Assembly (NCBI RefSeq): GCF_000737325.1
Contig: NZ_CP011125.1
Location: 4,836,001 to 4,900,000, forward strand
DNA from: Sandaracinus amylolyticus
GTDB taxonomy: Bacteria; Myxococcota_A; Polyangia; Polyangiales; Sandaracinaceae
DNA: 64,000 nt
Direction of reading: 5' to 3'
Shown here: positions 30,855-38,544 of the stretch, one piece after another
Layout of the letters: the number at the start of each line of letters is the position of its first letter
How positions within the stretch are numbered: position 1 is the stretch's first letter
Program-made: the position numbers and the translations under genes
The notes under the pieces: model-generated
The model's input: only the letters and a program-made list of their open reading frames with translations
Told to the model about the DNA's origin: nothing
The model's database searches: none

Positions 30855-32576
30855 GTGCATCGTGCTCTCGTGCTCGTGTGGGCCGCGATTCGTGGGCGAT
30901 CTCTCGCGCTCGTCGTCGGTGGGCTGATCCTGATCGCGCCCGCGACGGTCGGCGCGCAGCCGCGGGTCCAGGTGCGCGCCGAGACGCGCATCGAGCTGCG
31001 GCCGCGGCGGGATGCCGATCATCAGATCGTCGAGGGCGTGCTCCGCGACGATCTCGGTGCGCCGATGCCCGATCGCGCGGTGCGGGTCTCGGTGCACGAA
31101 GGAGGACCGACCGGCGTCCGGCGCGACGCGCGCGAGGTGCGCACCGGCCCGGACGGCTCCTTCTCGTCCGTCTTCGAGCTGCCGGTCGGGAGCTGGTGGG
31201 TGCGCGCCGAGTTCGACGGCGACGAGCACCACCGCCCTCACCCGCCGGTCGTGCGTCAGGTCGTGCTCGATCGCGCGCACGTGCGCCTCGACATCGACAT
31301 CGAGGGCGGGCCGACGCTCGATCTCGATCGTGCCGAGCATCGCCTCCGTGTGATCGCGAGCTCGGACGCGGGCGGCGCCGATCTCGCGGTGACGATCACC
31401 GAGAACGAGCGCGAGCTCACGCGCGGGACGACGGGCGCCGATGGATCGCTCGACGTCGTGATCCGTACCGCGGCGCTCGGCACGACACCCTCGGCGGCGC
31501 GTCTCGTCGTTCGATCGGCCGCCGATGCGCATCGCGCGGACGCGCAGACCGAGGTGCCGGTGGTGCGCTTCCGCGGGACCACGCTGACACTCGAGGCCGA
31601 TCGCTCGCAGGTCGGACGCGGCGAGAGCGTGCGGTTCGGCGGCGAGCTGCGCAGCTCCGAGGGGCCGCTCGCGCGCAAGGCGGTCGGGCTGTGGGCCGGC
31701 GGTCGCCACCTCGCGACGGTGCTCACCGACGACTCGGGCACGTACCGCGCGACGCTCGGATTCGACGAGCTCGGCGCGTTCGACGGCGCCGTGACCGCGC
31801 GTTTCGAGAGCGACGCGCCCTGGTGGGGCGCGAGCGAGGCGCCGCCGATCGCATTGCGCGTGGAGACGCCGGGCGGGACGCCGTGGACGTGGATCGTCGT
31901 GTCGATCGCCGCGAGCGCGCTCGCGTTCGTGCTCGCGGGCCGTCGTCGTCGTGCGCCCGCCGCGAGCCCGGCTGCGCTGCCGGTGGTCGCGCCTGCGCTC
32001 GAGCTCGCGGATCGCCGAGGTCTGCTGCCGGACTCGATCGACATCGCGGGCCGCGTGATCGACGCGCGACGTGAGCACGCGATCGCCGGCGCGAAGGTGC
32101 GCGCGCGGCGCGCCGACGGAGCGGTGATCGAAGTCGAGACCGAGGCGAGCGGACGCTTCGCGATGACCCTCGCGGCGGGCGCGCACGTGATCGAGATCGA
32201 CGCGCCGGGATACGAGGCGTCGCGTCATCGCGCGACGCTCCCGCACCGTGGAGAGTGGTCGGCGATCGTCGTGCGCCTCCGGAGCCTGCGCGAGCTCGCG
32301 TGGGCTCCGCTCGAGCCGCTCGCCGCGCGTCTCCTTCCGTCGGCGGATCTGTACGGCGTGTGGACGGCGCGCGATCTCGAGAGCGCCGCGCGCGCGAAGC
32401 CTCCGCTCCCGCGCGCGCTGCCCTCGCTGATCGCGGCGATCGAGCGCGCCGCCTACGCGGAGGAGCCTCCTGCGGAGGCCGAGCTGGAGTCGATCCGCGA
32501 CGCTGCGCGCACGATCGAAGCGGAGATGGATGCGCGCGCACCGCGCTCGACTCCGCGCGAGCTCGAACGTCGCTGA
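30855..32576 (+). CDS. Single-pass membrane protein with Ig-like/carboxypeptidase-regulatory domains
   Basis: GTG 30855 opens a signal peptide (SLALVVGGLILIAPATVGA); the open frame extends further upstream but only into Arg-rich non-protein-like sequence. The 573-residue product has three beta-sandwich repeats outside the membrane: one CarboxypepD_reg-like unit (VEGVLRDDLGAPMPDRAVRV), then two similar Ig-like ones. A membrane span at about 343-361 (WIVVSIAASALAFVLAG) is followed by RRRRR. The cytoplasmic side has another carboxypeptidase-regulatory-like unit (IAGRVIDARREHAIAGAKVR) and a helical tail. No catalytic site is seen; it is probably structural or adhesive. It ends 10 bases before the ftsY promoter. 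Confidence 0.8.
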   Translation: MHRALVLVWAAIRGRSLALVVGGLILIAPATVGAQPRVQVRAETRIELRPRRDADHQIVEGVLRDDLGAPMPDRAVRVSVHEGGPTGVRRDAREVRTGPDGSFSSVFELPVGSWWVRAEFDGDEHHRPHPPVVRQVVLDRAHVRLDIDIEGGPTLDLDRAEHRLRVIASSDAGGADLAVTITENERELTRGTTGADGSLDVVIRTAALGTTPSAARLVVRSAADAHRADAQTEVPVVRFRGTTLTLEADRSQVGRGESVRFGGELRSSEGPLARKAVGLWAGGRHLATVLTDDSGTYRATLGFDELGAFDGAVTARFESDAPWWGASEAPPIALRVETPGGTPWTWIVVSIAASALAFVLAGRRRRAPAASPAALPVVAPALELADRRGLLPDSIDIAGRVIDARREHAIAGAKVRARRADGAVIEVETEASGRFAMTLAAGAHVIEIDAPGYEASRHRATLPHRGEWSAIVVRLRSLRELAWAPLEPLAARLLPSADLYGVWTARDLESAARAKPPLPRALPSLIAAIERAAYAEEPPAEAELESIRDAARTIEAEMDARAPRSTPRELERR

Positions 32577-32585
32577 CGACCACCG

Positions 32586-32615
32586 TTGACCGGCGTCGAT
32601 TCGCCTCTCTATAGT
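32586..32615 (+). promoter_or_regulatory. Sigma-70 promoter for ftsY, implying a nearly leaderless mRNA
   Basis: TTGACC (32586-32591) and TATAGT (32610-32615) are 18 bases apart. The expected start of transcription is near 32622, only three to five bases before the ftsY ATG, and no Shine-Dalgarno fits in that space. Confidence 0.65.
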
Positions 32616-32625
32616 CGGCCCCGCC

Positions 32626-33942
32626 ATGGAACCGGGCACGATCGTCGCCATCGTCGTCGTCGCGGTCCTGATCGTCGTCGCGGTCGTCTTCGCGATGCGC
32701 CGTCAGGCTCCCGAAGCGCCGAGTGGCGAAGCCACTCCACCCTCTCCCGCGAAGCCGTCGCCGGAGAAGAAGGCGGAGCCCGCGCCGGCCAAGGCGCCCG
32801 AGCCTGCCAAGGCCGCACCGGAGAAGAAGCCGGTCAAGTCGGAGCCCTCGCGCCCCGCGGCCGAGAAGCCGATCGAGCCGAAGGCCGCAGAGGTGGAGAC
32901 GCCCGCGTCGCCGAAGGTCGAAGCGCCGCGAGCGGAGGCTCCGGTCGCGAAGGCCGAGGTCGCGAAGGCCGAGGCCGCGAAGCCCGCGAAGGAGAAGGCC
33001 GACGGCAAGGAGCAGGTCGCGGCGCTGCGCCGTGGCCTCGCGTCGACGCGCGGTGGGTTCATCGCGCGCCTCGCGCAGATCTTCGGCGGGAAGAAGGAGA
33101 TCGATCCCGCCCTCCTCGATCAGATCCAAGAGGTGCTGATCACCGCCGACATCGGCGTGCGCACGAGCGAGAAGATGCTCGAGACGCTGCGCGCGAAGAT
33201 GGAGCGCGCGGAGCTGCGCGACGAGGACGCCGTGTGGTCGGCGATCCGCGAGGAGGCGCGCGCGATCCTCGGCGCGTCGGCCGGTGGGATCGAGGTGCGC
33301 TCCAAGCCGACGACGATCCTCGTCGTGGGCGTGAACGGCGTCGGGAAGACGACGACGATCGGCAAGCTCGCGAGCCGCTTCCACGAAGAGGGGAAGAAGG
33401 TCGTCCTCGCCGCCGGCGATACGTTCCGCGCCGCGGCCGTGCTCCAGCTCGAGGTGTGGGCGCGCCGCGTGGGATGCGAGATCGTGAAGGGCAAGGATCG
33501 CGCGGATCCCGCGTCGGTGATCTTCGAGGCGATCAAGAAGGCGCAGGGCGACGGCGCCGACGTGGTGATCGCGGACACCGCGGGCCGACTCCACACCAAG
33601 TCGAACTTGATGGAGGAGCTCAAGAAGGTCGTCCGCACCGCAGAAAAGGCGCTCGAGCGCCCTGTGGATGAAATCCTCCTCGTGCTCGACTCAACGACTG
33701 GGCAGAACGCGATCCAGCAGGCCCAGCTCTTCAAGGATGCGATTCCGGTGAGCGGAATCGTGCTCACGAAGCTCGATGGCACCGCGAAGGGCGGTGTCGT
33801 GCTCGGCATCGTCGACGAGCACCGGATTCCCGTGCGCTACGTCGGCATCGGCGAGCGCATCGAAGATCTACGCGAGTTCGATACCGACGCGTTCGTTCAG
33901 GCTCTCTTCGCGAAGCCGGACGACGAGACGGCAGCGGCGTAG
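32626..33942 (+). CDS. ftsY: Signal recognition particle receptor FtsY
   Basis: FtsY is the GTPase that docks SRP-ribosome complexes at the inner membrane for cotranslational insertion. The 438-residue protein has an N-terminal membrane span (IVAIVVVAVLIVVAVVFAM), an Ala/Pro/Lys/Glu-rich linker (about 27-127) in place of the usual acidic A domain, and a complete NG domain: G1 GVNGVGKTTT (about 235), DTFRAAA, DTAGRLHTK (about 317) and TKLDGTAKGG (about 380). The built-in membrane span is typical of deltaproteobacterial and actinobacterial FtsY. The promoter is almost adjacent to the ATG. Confidence 0.97.
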   Translation: MEPGTIVAIVVVAVLIVVAVVFAMRRQAPEAPSGEATPPSPAKPSPEKKAEPAPAKAPEPAKAAPEKKPVKSEPSRPAAEKPIEPKAAEVETPASPKVEAPRAEAPVAKAEVAKAEAAKPAKEKADGKEQVAALRRGLASTRGGFIARLAQIFGGKKEIDPALLDQIQEVLITADIGVRTSEKMLETLRAKMERAELRDEDAVWSAIREEARAILGASAGGIEVRSKPTTILVVGVNGVGKTTTIGKLASRFHEEGKKVVLAAGDTFRAAAVLQLEVWARRVGCEIVKGKDRADPASVIFEAIKKAQGDGADVVIADTAGRLHTKSNLMEELKKVVRTAEKALERPVDEILLVLDSTTGQNAIQQAQLFKDAIPVSGIVLTKLDGTAKGGVVLGIVDEHRIPVRYVGIGERIEDLREFDTDAFVQALFAKPDDETAAA

Positions 33943-33953
33943 TTCGGTCGCCA

Positions 33954-33983
33954 TTGAATTCGCGAATTCGCGCGTGGTATAGT
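33954..33983 (+). promoter_or_regulatory. Promoter with embedded palindrome for the barrel-protein operon
   Basis: TTGAAT (33954-33959) and TATAGT (33978-33983) are 18 bases apart, right after the ftsY stop. The 14-bp perfect palindrome GAATTCGCGAATTC (33956-33969) overlaps the -35 and the spacer and could be an operator. The leader to ATG 34107 is about 115 bases. Confidence 0.6.
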
Positions 33984-34106
33984 CCCGCCCAGCTTCCGCT
34001 AGACTGGCGATTTCTTCAACGATTCCAGATGTTTGCAGCACGGCACAATGCCTCTGCCAGAGACGATGTCGCGTCTCGAGAGGCTGCCTCGAATCAAGGG
34101 GTTGCG

Positions 34107-35117
34107 ATGAGGAAGGCTTCCGTAGCGCTGCTCGCACGTGCACTCGCGGGAGCGGTGCCGCTGCCACGCGGCGCAGTGCTTCTCGCCGGTGCGGCGCTCG
34201 TCAGCGGCTCAGTGCTGCTCGCGGGTCCAGCGCACGCACAGGACATGGAGTTCAGTCTCGACGAGGCCGAGCAGCAACAGCAGCAAGAAGGCTCTGCTGA
34301 AGGCGCTGACATGAGCTTCGAAGAGGGCGAGACGCAGCCGACGCAAGAGTCGGGCAGCGGCGACGTCATCGGTGATCTCGCGACGTCCGAAGCGGGCGCT
34401 GCGGAGGGCGAGACGCGCGAGGCGCCGACTCAGGTGCAGGAAGCGCGTGAAGAGATCTTCGCGGTGCAGCAGGTCTATGCGCTGCGCATCAATCGCGTGG
34501 AGATCACGCCGACGGTCTCGTTCTCGCTGAACGATCCCTTCGTCCAGCACACCGGCGTCGGAGTCGGGCTCAACTACTGGTGGACGAACGTTCTCGCGCT
34601 CGGCGTGAACTTCATCTGGTACGAGGGCCTCGAGAACGAGTCGGACATCGGCTATTTCGTGCGTCGCGCGACCCGCCTCGCGGTGCCGGTCAACAGCTAC
34701 CAGTTCGGCGCGCACCTCGCGTTCACGTACGTGCCGATCTACGGCAAGTTCGCGATGTTCAACGAGTTCATCTTCCAGTACGACATCTACGTGCTGGGCG
34801 GCGTGGGCCTGATGAACACGCGGCCGATCCCCGTGATCGACCCCGAGGTCCGCAGCTTCAACTTCGACATCCGCGTCGCGTTCAACGTGGGTATCGGTCT
34901 GCGCGTGTTCGTGACTCGCTGGCTCGCGATCGTCGCCGAGCTCCGCGACTACATGTATCTCGAGCAGCTCGAGAATCTGGAAGTCGCGCTCGGCGCGGAG
35001 CGCACGAATCCGGAGACGTGGACCCAGAACAGCCCGGCGTTCATCAACAACGTCACGGCGCATCTCGGTCTGACGATCTTCCTGCCCTTCGATTTCGAGT
35101 ACCGCCTCCCGCGGTGA
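34107..35117 (+). CDS. Outer-membrane beta-barrel-type protein, GltA/GltB-like
   Basis: The 336-residue protein has a long signal peptide (about 44 residues, ending GPAHA) and a mature start QDMEFSLDEAE, followed by a Gln/Glu-rich tether with a second copy of the motif (DMSFEEGE). From about residue 135 the chain alternates in the manner of beta strands with aromatic girdles (NRVEITPTVSFSLNDPFVQH, VGVGLNYWWTNVLALGVNFI, FNFDIRVAFNVGIGLRVFV). AAGGGG before ATG 34107 supports the start. It is paralogous to the next gene, 17 bases downstream. GltA and GltB of Myxococcus are adjacent outer-membrane barrels of this kind; assignment to A or B is not possible by eye. Confidence 0.85.
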   Translation: MRKASVALLARALAGAVPLPRGAVLLAGAALVSGSVLLAGPAHAQDMEFSLDEAEQQQQQEGSAEGADMSFEEGETQPTQESGSGDVIGDLATSEAGAAEGETREAPTQVQEAREEIFAVQQVYALRINRVEITPTVSFSLNDPFVQHTGVGVGLNYWWTNVLALGVNFIWYEGLENESDIGYFVRRATRLAVPVNSYQFGAHLAFTYVPIYGKFAMFNEFIFQYDIYVLGGVGLMNTRPIPVIDPEVRSFNFDIRVAFNVGIGLRVFVTRWLAIVAELRDYMYLEQLENLEVALGAERTNPETWTQNSPAFINNVTAHLGLTIFLPFDFEYRLPR

Positions 35118-35134
35118 TCAGAGGAGCGCTGGAC

Positions 35135-36040
35135 ATGCTCACTCAGAAGAATCGTCGCCTCCTCGGCGTCCTCGCAGCGCTCGCGCTCGGGACAGCGATC
35201 ACCACGATCGGCAGTGCTGCGAGCGCGCAGGACGTGCAGATCACCGGCCCTCTCGCCGGTCAGCCCGCGGTGCGCCACATGCGCCAGTACCGCGTCAATC
35301 GCTTCTTCATCACTCCGTCGGTCGGCTACACGCTGCAGGACGAGTTCTCGCGCGCGCTGTTCTTCGGCGGCTCGCTCGGGTTCCACTTCACCGACTGGCT
35401 CGGAATCGGTGCGTGGGGCGGCGGCGCCCCGATCGACATCGACACCGACCTCACGTCGCAGATCGCCGACAACGGCCAGGTGAGCCCGCAGAACCGGCTC
35501 AGCCTTCCGAGCGCGGCGGGCTTCCCCGACCAGGTCGGGCGCATCCGCTGGGGCGCGTCGCTGCACGTCCTGTTCATCCCGCTTCGCGGCAAGCTCTCGC
35601 TGTTCCAGGCGGGCTTCGTCGACACCGACCTCTACATCCTCGCGGGTGTGGGCCTGTTCGGCGTCGACGAGCGCCAGGACGTGTCGCGCGAGCAGTATCG
35701 CGCCGCCTGCGTGGATCAGCCGCAGCCGCCGGGGAGCAGCGCGCCGGACTGCCTCGCGACGCAGTCGCGCACGTCGCGCATCCTGCCCGCGCCGATGCTC
35801 GGTGTCGGTCTGAGCATGTACTTCAACGAGTTCATCGGTCTGCAGATCGAGTGGCGCGCGTTCCCGTTCTCGTGGCGCGCGAGCGGCTTCGACGAGAGCG
35901 GTGAGGACGCGAACGGCGAGCCCGGCAGCGGGTTCCCCGACGAGCAGATCAACGGCTCGGACGCGCGCACGACGTTCAATCAGATGCTGAACATCGGCCT
36001 GGTGATCTACCTGCCGACGGAAGTTCAGATCACGGACTGA
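35135..36040 (+). CDS. Outer-membrane beta-barrel-type protein, paralogue of the preceding gene
   Basis: The 301-residue protein has a signal peptide (LLGVLAALALGTAITTIGSA, cleavage after AASA). The mature part begins QDVQITGPLAG and shares with its neighbour the line [VI]NR..ITP[ST]V...L.D.F and a following GG.LGFHFTDWLGIGAW strand pair. Aromatic, alternating strands fill most of the chain, with one longer loop containing a Cys pair (RAACVDQPQPPGSSAPDC). GAGGAG lies upstream of the ATG. It is the last gene before a strong terminator, so the two barrel genes form a two-gene operon. Predicted partner of the periplasmic TPR proteins encoded at 20-27 kb. Confidence 0.85.
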   Translation: MLTQKNRRLLGVLAALALGTAITTIGSAASAQDVQITGPLAGQPAVRHMRQYRVNRFFITPSVGYTLQDEFSRALFFGGSLGFHFTDWLGIGAWGGGAPIDIDTDLTSQIADNGQVSPQNRLSLPSAAGFPDQVGRIRWGASLHVLFIPLRGKLSLFQAGFVDTDLYILAGVGLFGVDERQDVSREQYRAACVDQPQPPGSSAPDCLATQSRTSRILPAPMLGVGLSMYFNEFIGLQIEWRAFPFSWRASGFDESGEDANGEPGSGFPDEQINGSDARTTFNQMLNIGLVIYLPTEVQITD

Positions 36041-36066
36041 GACGCATCTCCGTTCGCTCGAACGCG

Positions 36067-36107
36067 AAAACGGCCGGTGGAGACACCGGCCGTTTTTCTT
36101 TTTTCCT
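36067..36107 (+). terminator. Strong intrinsic terminator of the barrel-protein operon
   Basis: A perfect 13-bp stem (36067-36079 with 36084-36096), loop GAGA, is followed by TTTTTCTTTTTT on the plus strand. It is the clearest terminator in the window. Confidence 0.93.
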
Positions 36108-36140
36108 AGCTGCGAGACGCAGGAGCGTGGCAGTCCGAGC

Positions 36141-36860
36141 TCAGCCCTTCTTGCGCGGCACTCCCGCCTTGTCGAGCGACCAGCCCGCGGGGAGCACGTT
36201 CTCGATCGCAGCGCGCCCTTCCCCGACGTCCCAGCCGCGCTCCGCGAACGCCTCGAGGAAGCGAGCACGCCCGCGCACGCTGTCCTCGCGGCTCAGCGCC
36301 TTCTGCGCGGCGGCGCGCGCCGGCGTCGGGTCCTCTTGCGCGAAGAGCGCAGCGATGGCGTGGAAGCGCGCCGTCTCGTTCACGTCCTCGAGGAAGCGCG
36401 CGACCGCAGGCGCGATGCGCTCGTCGCGACGGTCCTCGAGCGCCTGGAGCAGCTGGATCTTGCGCGTGGGGTCGCGCTCGTACTCCGTGTCCATCTTCTC
36501 GAGGACCGCGAGGAGCTCGGTGACGACGCGCTCCGCGGGCACGAGACGGTCGAGCAGCTTCAGCGGCCAACCGAGCGACTCGCTGCGGCGCAGGAACGCG
36601 ACGACGGGGTCGATCGCGGGCGCGCCGGTCTCGATGATCAGGCGGAAGGTCTCGTCCTTCTCCTCCTGGTCCGTGATGCTCGGGTCCGCGTAGATCGTGA
36701 AGCGCGCGAGGAGCGCCTGGACGGCCTCCGACGACTTCAGCGCGCCGAGCGCCTGGATCGAGTCCCACCGATCCGGCGCCTGCGCGCGACGATCCGCGAC
36801 GCGGCCCGCGTGCTTCTCGACCGGAGACTTCTTGCTGCCGAAGAAATCGAAAAGGCCCAC
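36141..36860 (-). CDS. Cytoplasmic HEAT-repeat protein
   Basis: The 239-residue protein has no signal peptide or membrane span. It begins MGLFDFFGSKKSPVEKHAGR and contains HEAT-like helix pairs (WDSIQALGALKSSEAVQALL, ALEDRRDERIAPAVARFLED, TARFHAIAALFAQEDP), suggesting a small protein-binding solenoid. The C-terminal phrase GWSLDKAGVPRKKG is basic. The start is GTG 36860 with GGGAG upstream. No enzymatic motif is visible; the function is unknown. It lies 71 bases downstream of the MXAN_5187-type gene and may share its transcript. Confidence 0.85.
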   Translation of the reverse strand: MGLFDFFGSKKSPVEKHAGRVADRRAQAPDRWDSIQALGALKSSEAVQALLARFTIYADPSITDQEEKDETFRLIIETGAPAIDPVVAFLRRSESLGWPLKLLDRLVPAERVVTELLAVLEKMDTEYERDPTRKIQLLQALEDRRDERIAPAVARFLEDVNETARFHAIAALFAQEDPTPARAAAQKALSREDSVRGRARFLEAFAERGWDVGEGRAAIENVLPAGWSLDKAGVPRKKG

Positions 36861-36931
36861 CGTAGCGTTCTCCCGCTCCGGTGGGCCCCGATGCGCGTCC
36901 GGCCCCTCGCCGTCGCGCGCTCAGCGGCGCG

Positions 36932-38437
36932 TCACCGGATGATCACCGGCTTCAGGTTCACCTGCGTGCCGCGGGTCTGTACCTGGAAGCGAACCATCCG
37001 GCAATCGTGCTTCTTGATGAGCGACTGCTCGTTCGCGCGGAGGCGCTGCACGAACTTGTCCTGCGGGATGTTGCTGACGTCCTCGCCGACCGACTGCTTC
37101 GCCGCCACGTACTCGCGGTAGACGCGCGCGTAGTAGGCGTCCTCGGGCTCCGACGCGAGCTGCGCGGCCACGGCGGGATCGACCTCGTCCTCGCCGGCGC
37201 CCGCTCCCTGCGCGACCGGAGCCGTCGCGGGCGGCGTCGCGCCCGGCTCGGCGATCGAGCTCTGCGCGATGCTGTCGTCCTGCCAGCGCCCACCGCCGCC
37301 CGGAGGCGAGCTGACGCGGCCCTGCTCGTCCTCCTCCGGCGTGCCCGTGAAGACGTTGAGCAGCTGGTTGATGCGGTACGCGAGGCCTCCGTACTCGGCG
37401 CTCTCGAGCTCGATCCGCGTGTCGGTGCGGCCGTTGATGACCGCGAGGATCGCCTCTTCCATCTGCTCGATCGGGCGGATGAAGCTCGTCCCGATCAGGA
37501 AGCCGTACACGAGTACGACGATCGCGCCGATCACCGTGAGCAGCAGGATGACGTTCGTCGCGCCCGCCTTGCCGATCTGCGCGGTGCGGTTCGCGAGCAC
37601 GACCATCGCGAGCGGCGTCTGCGAGCCGCCCGAGGGCACCGGGCCCACGACGCCGACGTACTCGTCGCCCGCGAGCTGCACCGTGAACGGCGCGCTCGGG
37701 TTGCCCTGCATCGCCCCCTGCACCGCGGCCTGACCGGGCCCGAACAGGTGCGCGCCGAGCGCCTCGCTGACCGCGCCCTCCGCGAGCGACGAGCTGTAGA
37801 CGCGATCGCCGAGCAGGAACGCGACGTCACGGCCGAGCAGCTCGCCCTCTGCGCGCGCGAGGCCGTTCGAGACGTCGTAGCCGACGAGCAGCGCGCCGAG
37901 GACGCGGTGATCCTCGCCCCGGATCGGCGCGACCGCGACCTGTAGGACCTTGTTCTCGTCCTGCTTCTGCCAGATGCCCGTCGCGGTGTCGCCGCGGAGC
38001 GCGCGCTGCACGGCGGGCAGCGCGCCCGCGAGATCCTGGCCGTACATGCGGTTGCGATCGGCGTTGCGCGCGACGGCGTTGCCGCGATCGTCGACGACCA
38101 CGACGATGTCCGGCGTCGCGCCGCGGCGCGACGGATCGGCGAGCCACGACGCGACACGATCCGCGGCCTCGTAGGCGCGCGTGCGGCGGCTCGCCTCGTC
38201 GAGCGCGCTCACGAAGATGTCGATCATCGCGCGCTGCTGCGACTGCTCGTCTGCGAGCTCCGAGAGCTCGCGCGCGGAGAGACGGAAGGAGCGATCGAGA
38301 AGCCGGTAGTCGGAGACGATCCGCGTGTCGACCTCGCCGACCAGCTCGGCCTCGAGGCTCGCCTTCACCATCGCATACGACACGAGCCCGACGACGAGGA
38401 CAGCAGCAAGATTTCCCGCGATGATCTTGGTCCGCAT
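36932..38437 (-). CDS. HAMP-domain membrane sensor with MXAN_5187-type C-terminal domain
   Basis: The 501-residue protein has a first membrane span (about 5-27), a periplasmic sensor of about 265 residues with a Cache-like segment (PDIVVVVDDRGNAVARNAD, VAPIRGEDHRVLGALLVGYD), a second span (294-316), HAMP (317-366), a Pro/Gly/Ser linker, and a C-terminal domain of about 70 residues (YYARVYREYVAAKQSVGED, QSLIKKHDCRMVRFQVQTR). That end resembles a family described in Myxococcus as MXAN_5187. No kinase or methyl-accepting domain follows HAMP, so the C-terminal domain should be the output. Ligand and target are unknown. Confidence 0.87.
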   Translation of the reverse strand: MRTKIIAGNLAAVLVVGLVSYAMVKASLEAELVGEVDTRIVSDYRLLDRSFRLSARELSELADEQSQQRAMIDIFVSALDEASRRTRAYEAADRVASWLADPSRRGATPDIVVVVDDRGNAVARNADRNRMYGQDLAGALPAVQRALRGDTATGIWQKQDENKVLQVAVAPIRGEDHRVLGALLVGYDVSNGLARAEGELLGRDVAFLLGDRVYSSSLAEGAVSEALGAHLFGPGQAAVQGAMQGNPSAPFTVQLAGDEYVGVVGPVPSGGSQTPLAMVVLANRTAQIGKAGATNVILLLTVIGAIVVLVYGFLIGTSFIRPIEQMEEAILAVINGRTDTRIELESAEYGGLAYRINQLLNVFTGTPEEDEQGRVSSPPGGGGRWQDDSIAQSSIAEPGATPPATAPVAQGAGAGEDEVDPAVAAQLASEPEDAYYARVYREYVAAKQSVGEDVSNIPQDKFVQRLRANEQSLIKKHDCRMVRFQVQTRGTQVNLKPVIIR

Positions 38438-38468
38438 GCGCTGCGTTCTCCCCCCGAGACTGCAAAGG

Positions 38469-38498
38469 TGGATATCACCCTGCGACTTTGAGGGTCAA
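38469..38498 (-). promoter_or_regulatory. Candidate sigma-70 promoter for the HAMP/MXAN_5187-type gene
   Basis: On the minus strand TTGACC (38498-38493) and TATCCA (38474-38469) are 18 bases apart, about 30 bases upstream of the ATG at 38437. Confidence 0.45.
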
Positions 38499-38544
38499 TA
38501 GAGCCGACTTGTCCGACGACGTGCGCGCGCGTCAGTGTTCGCGG

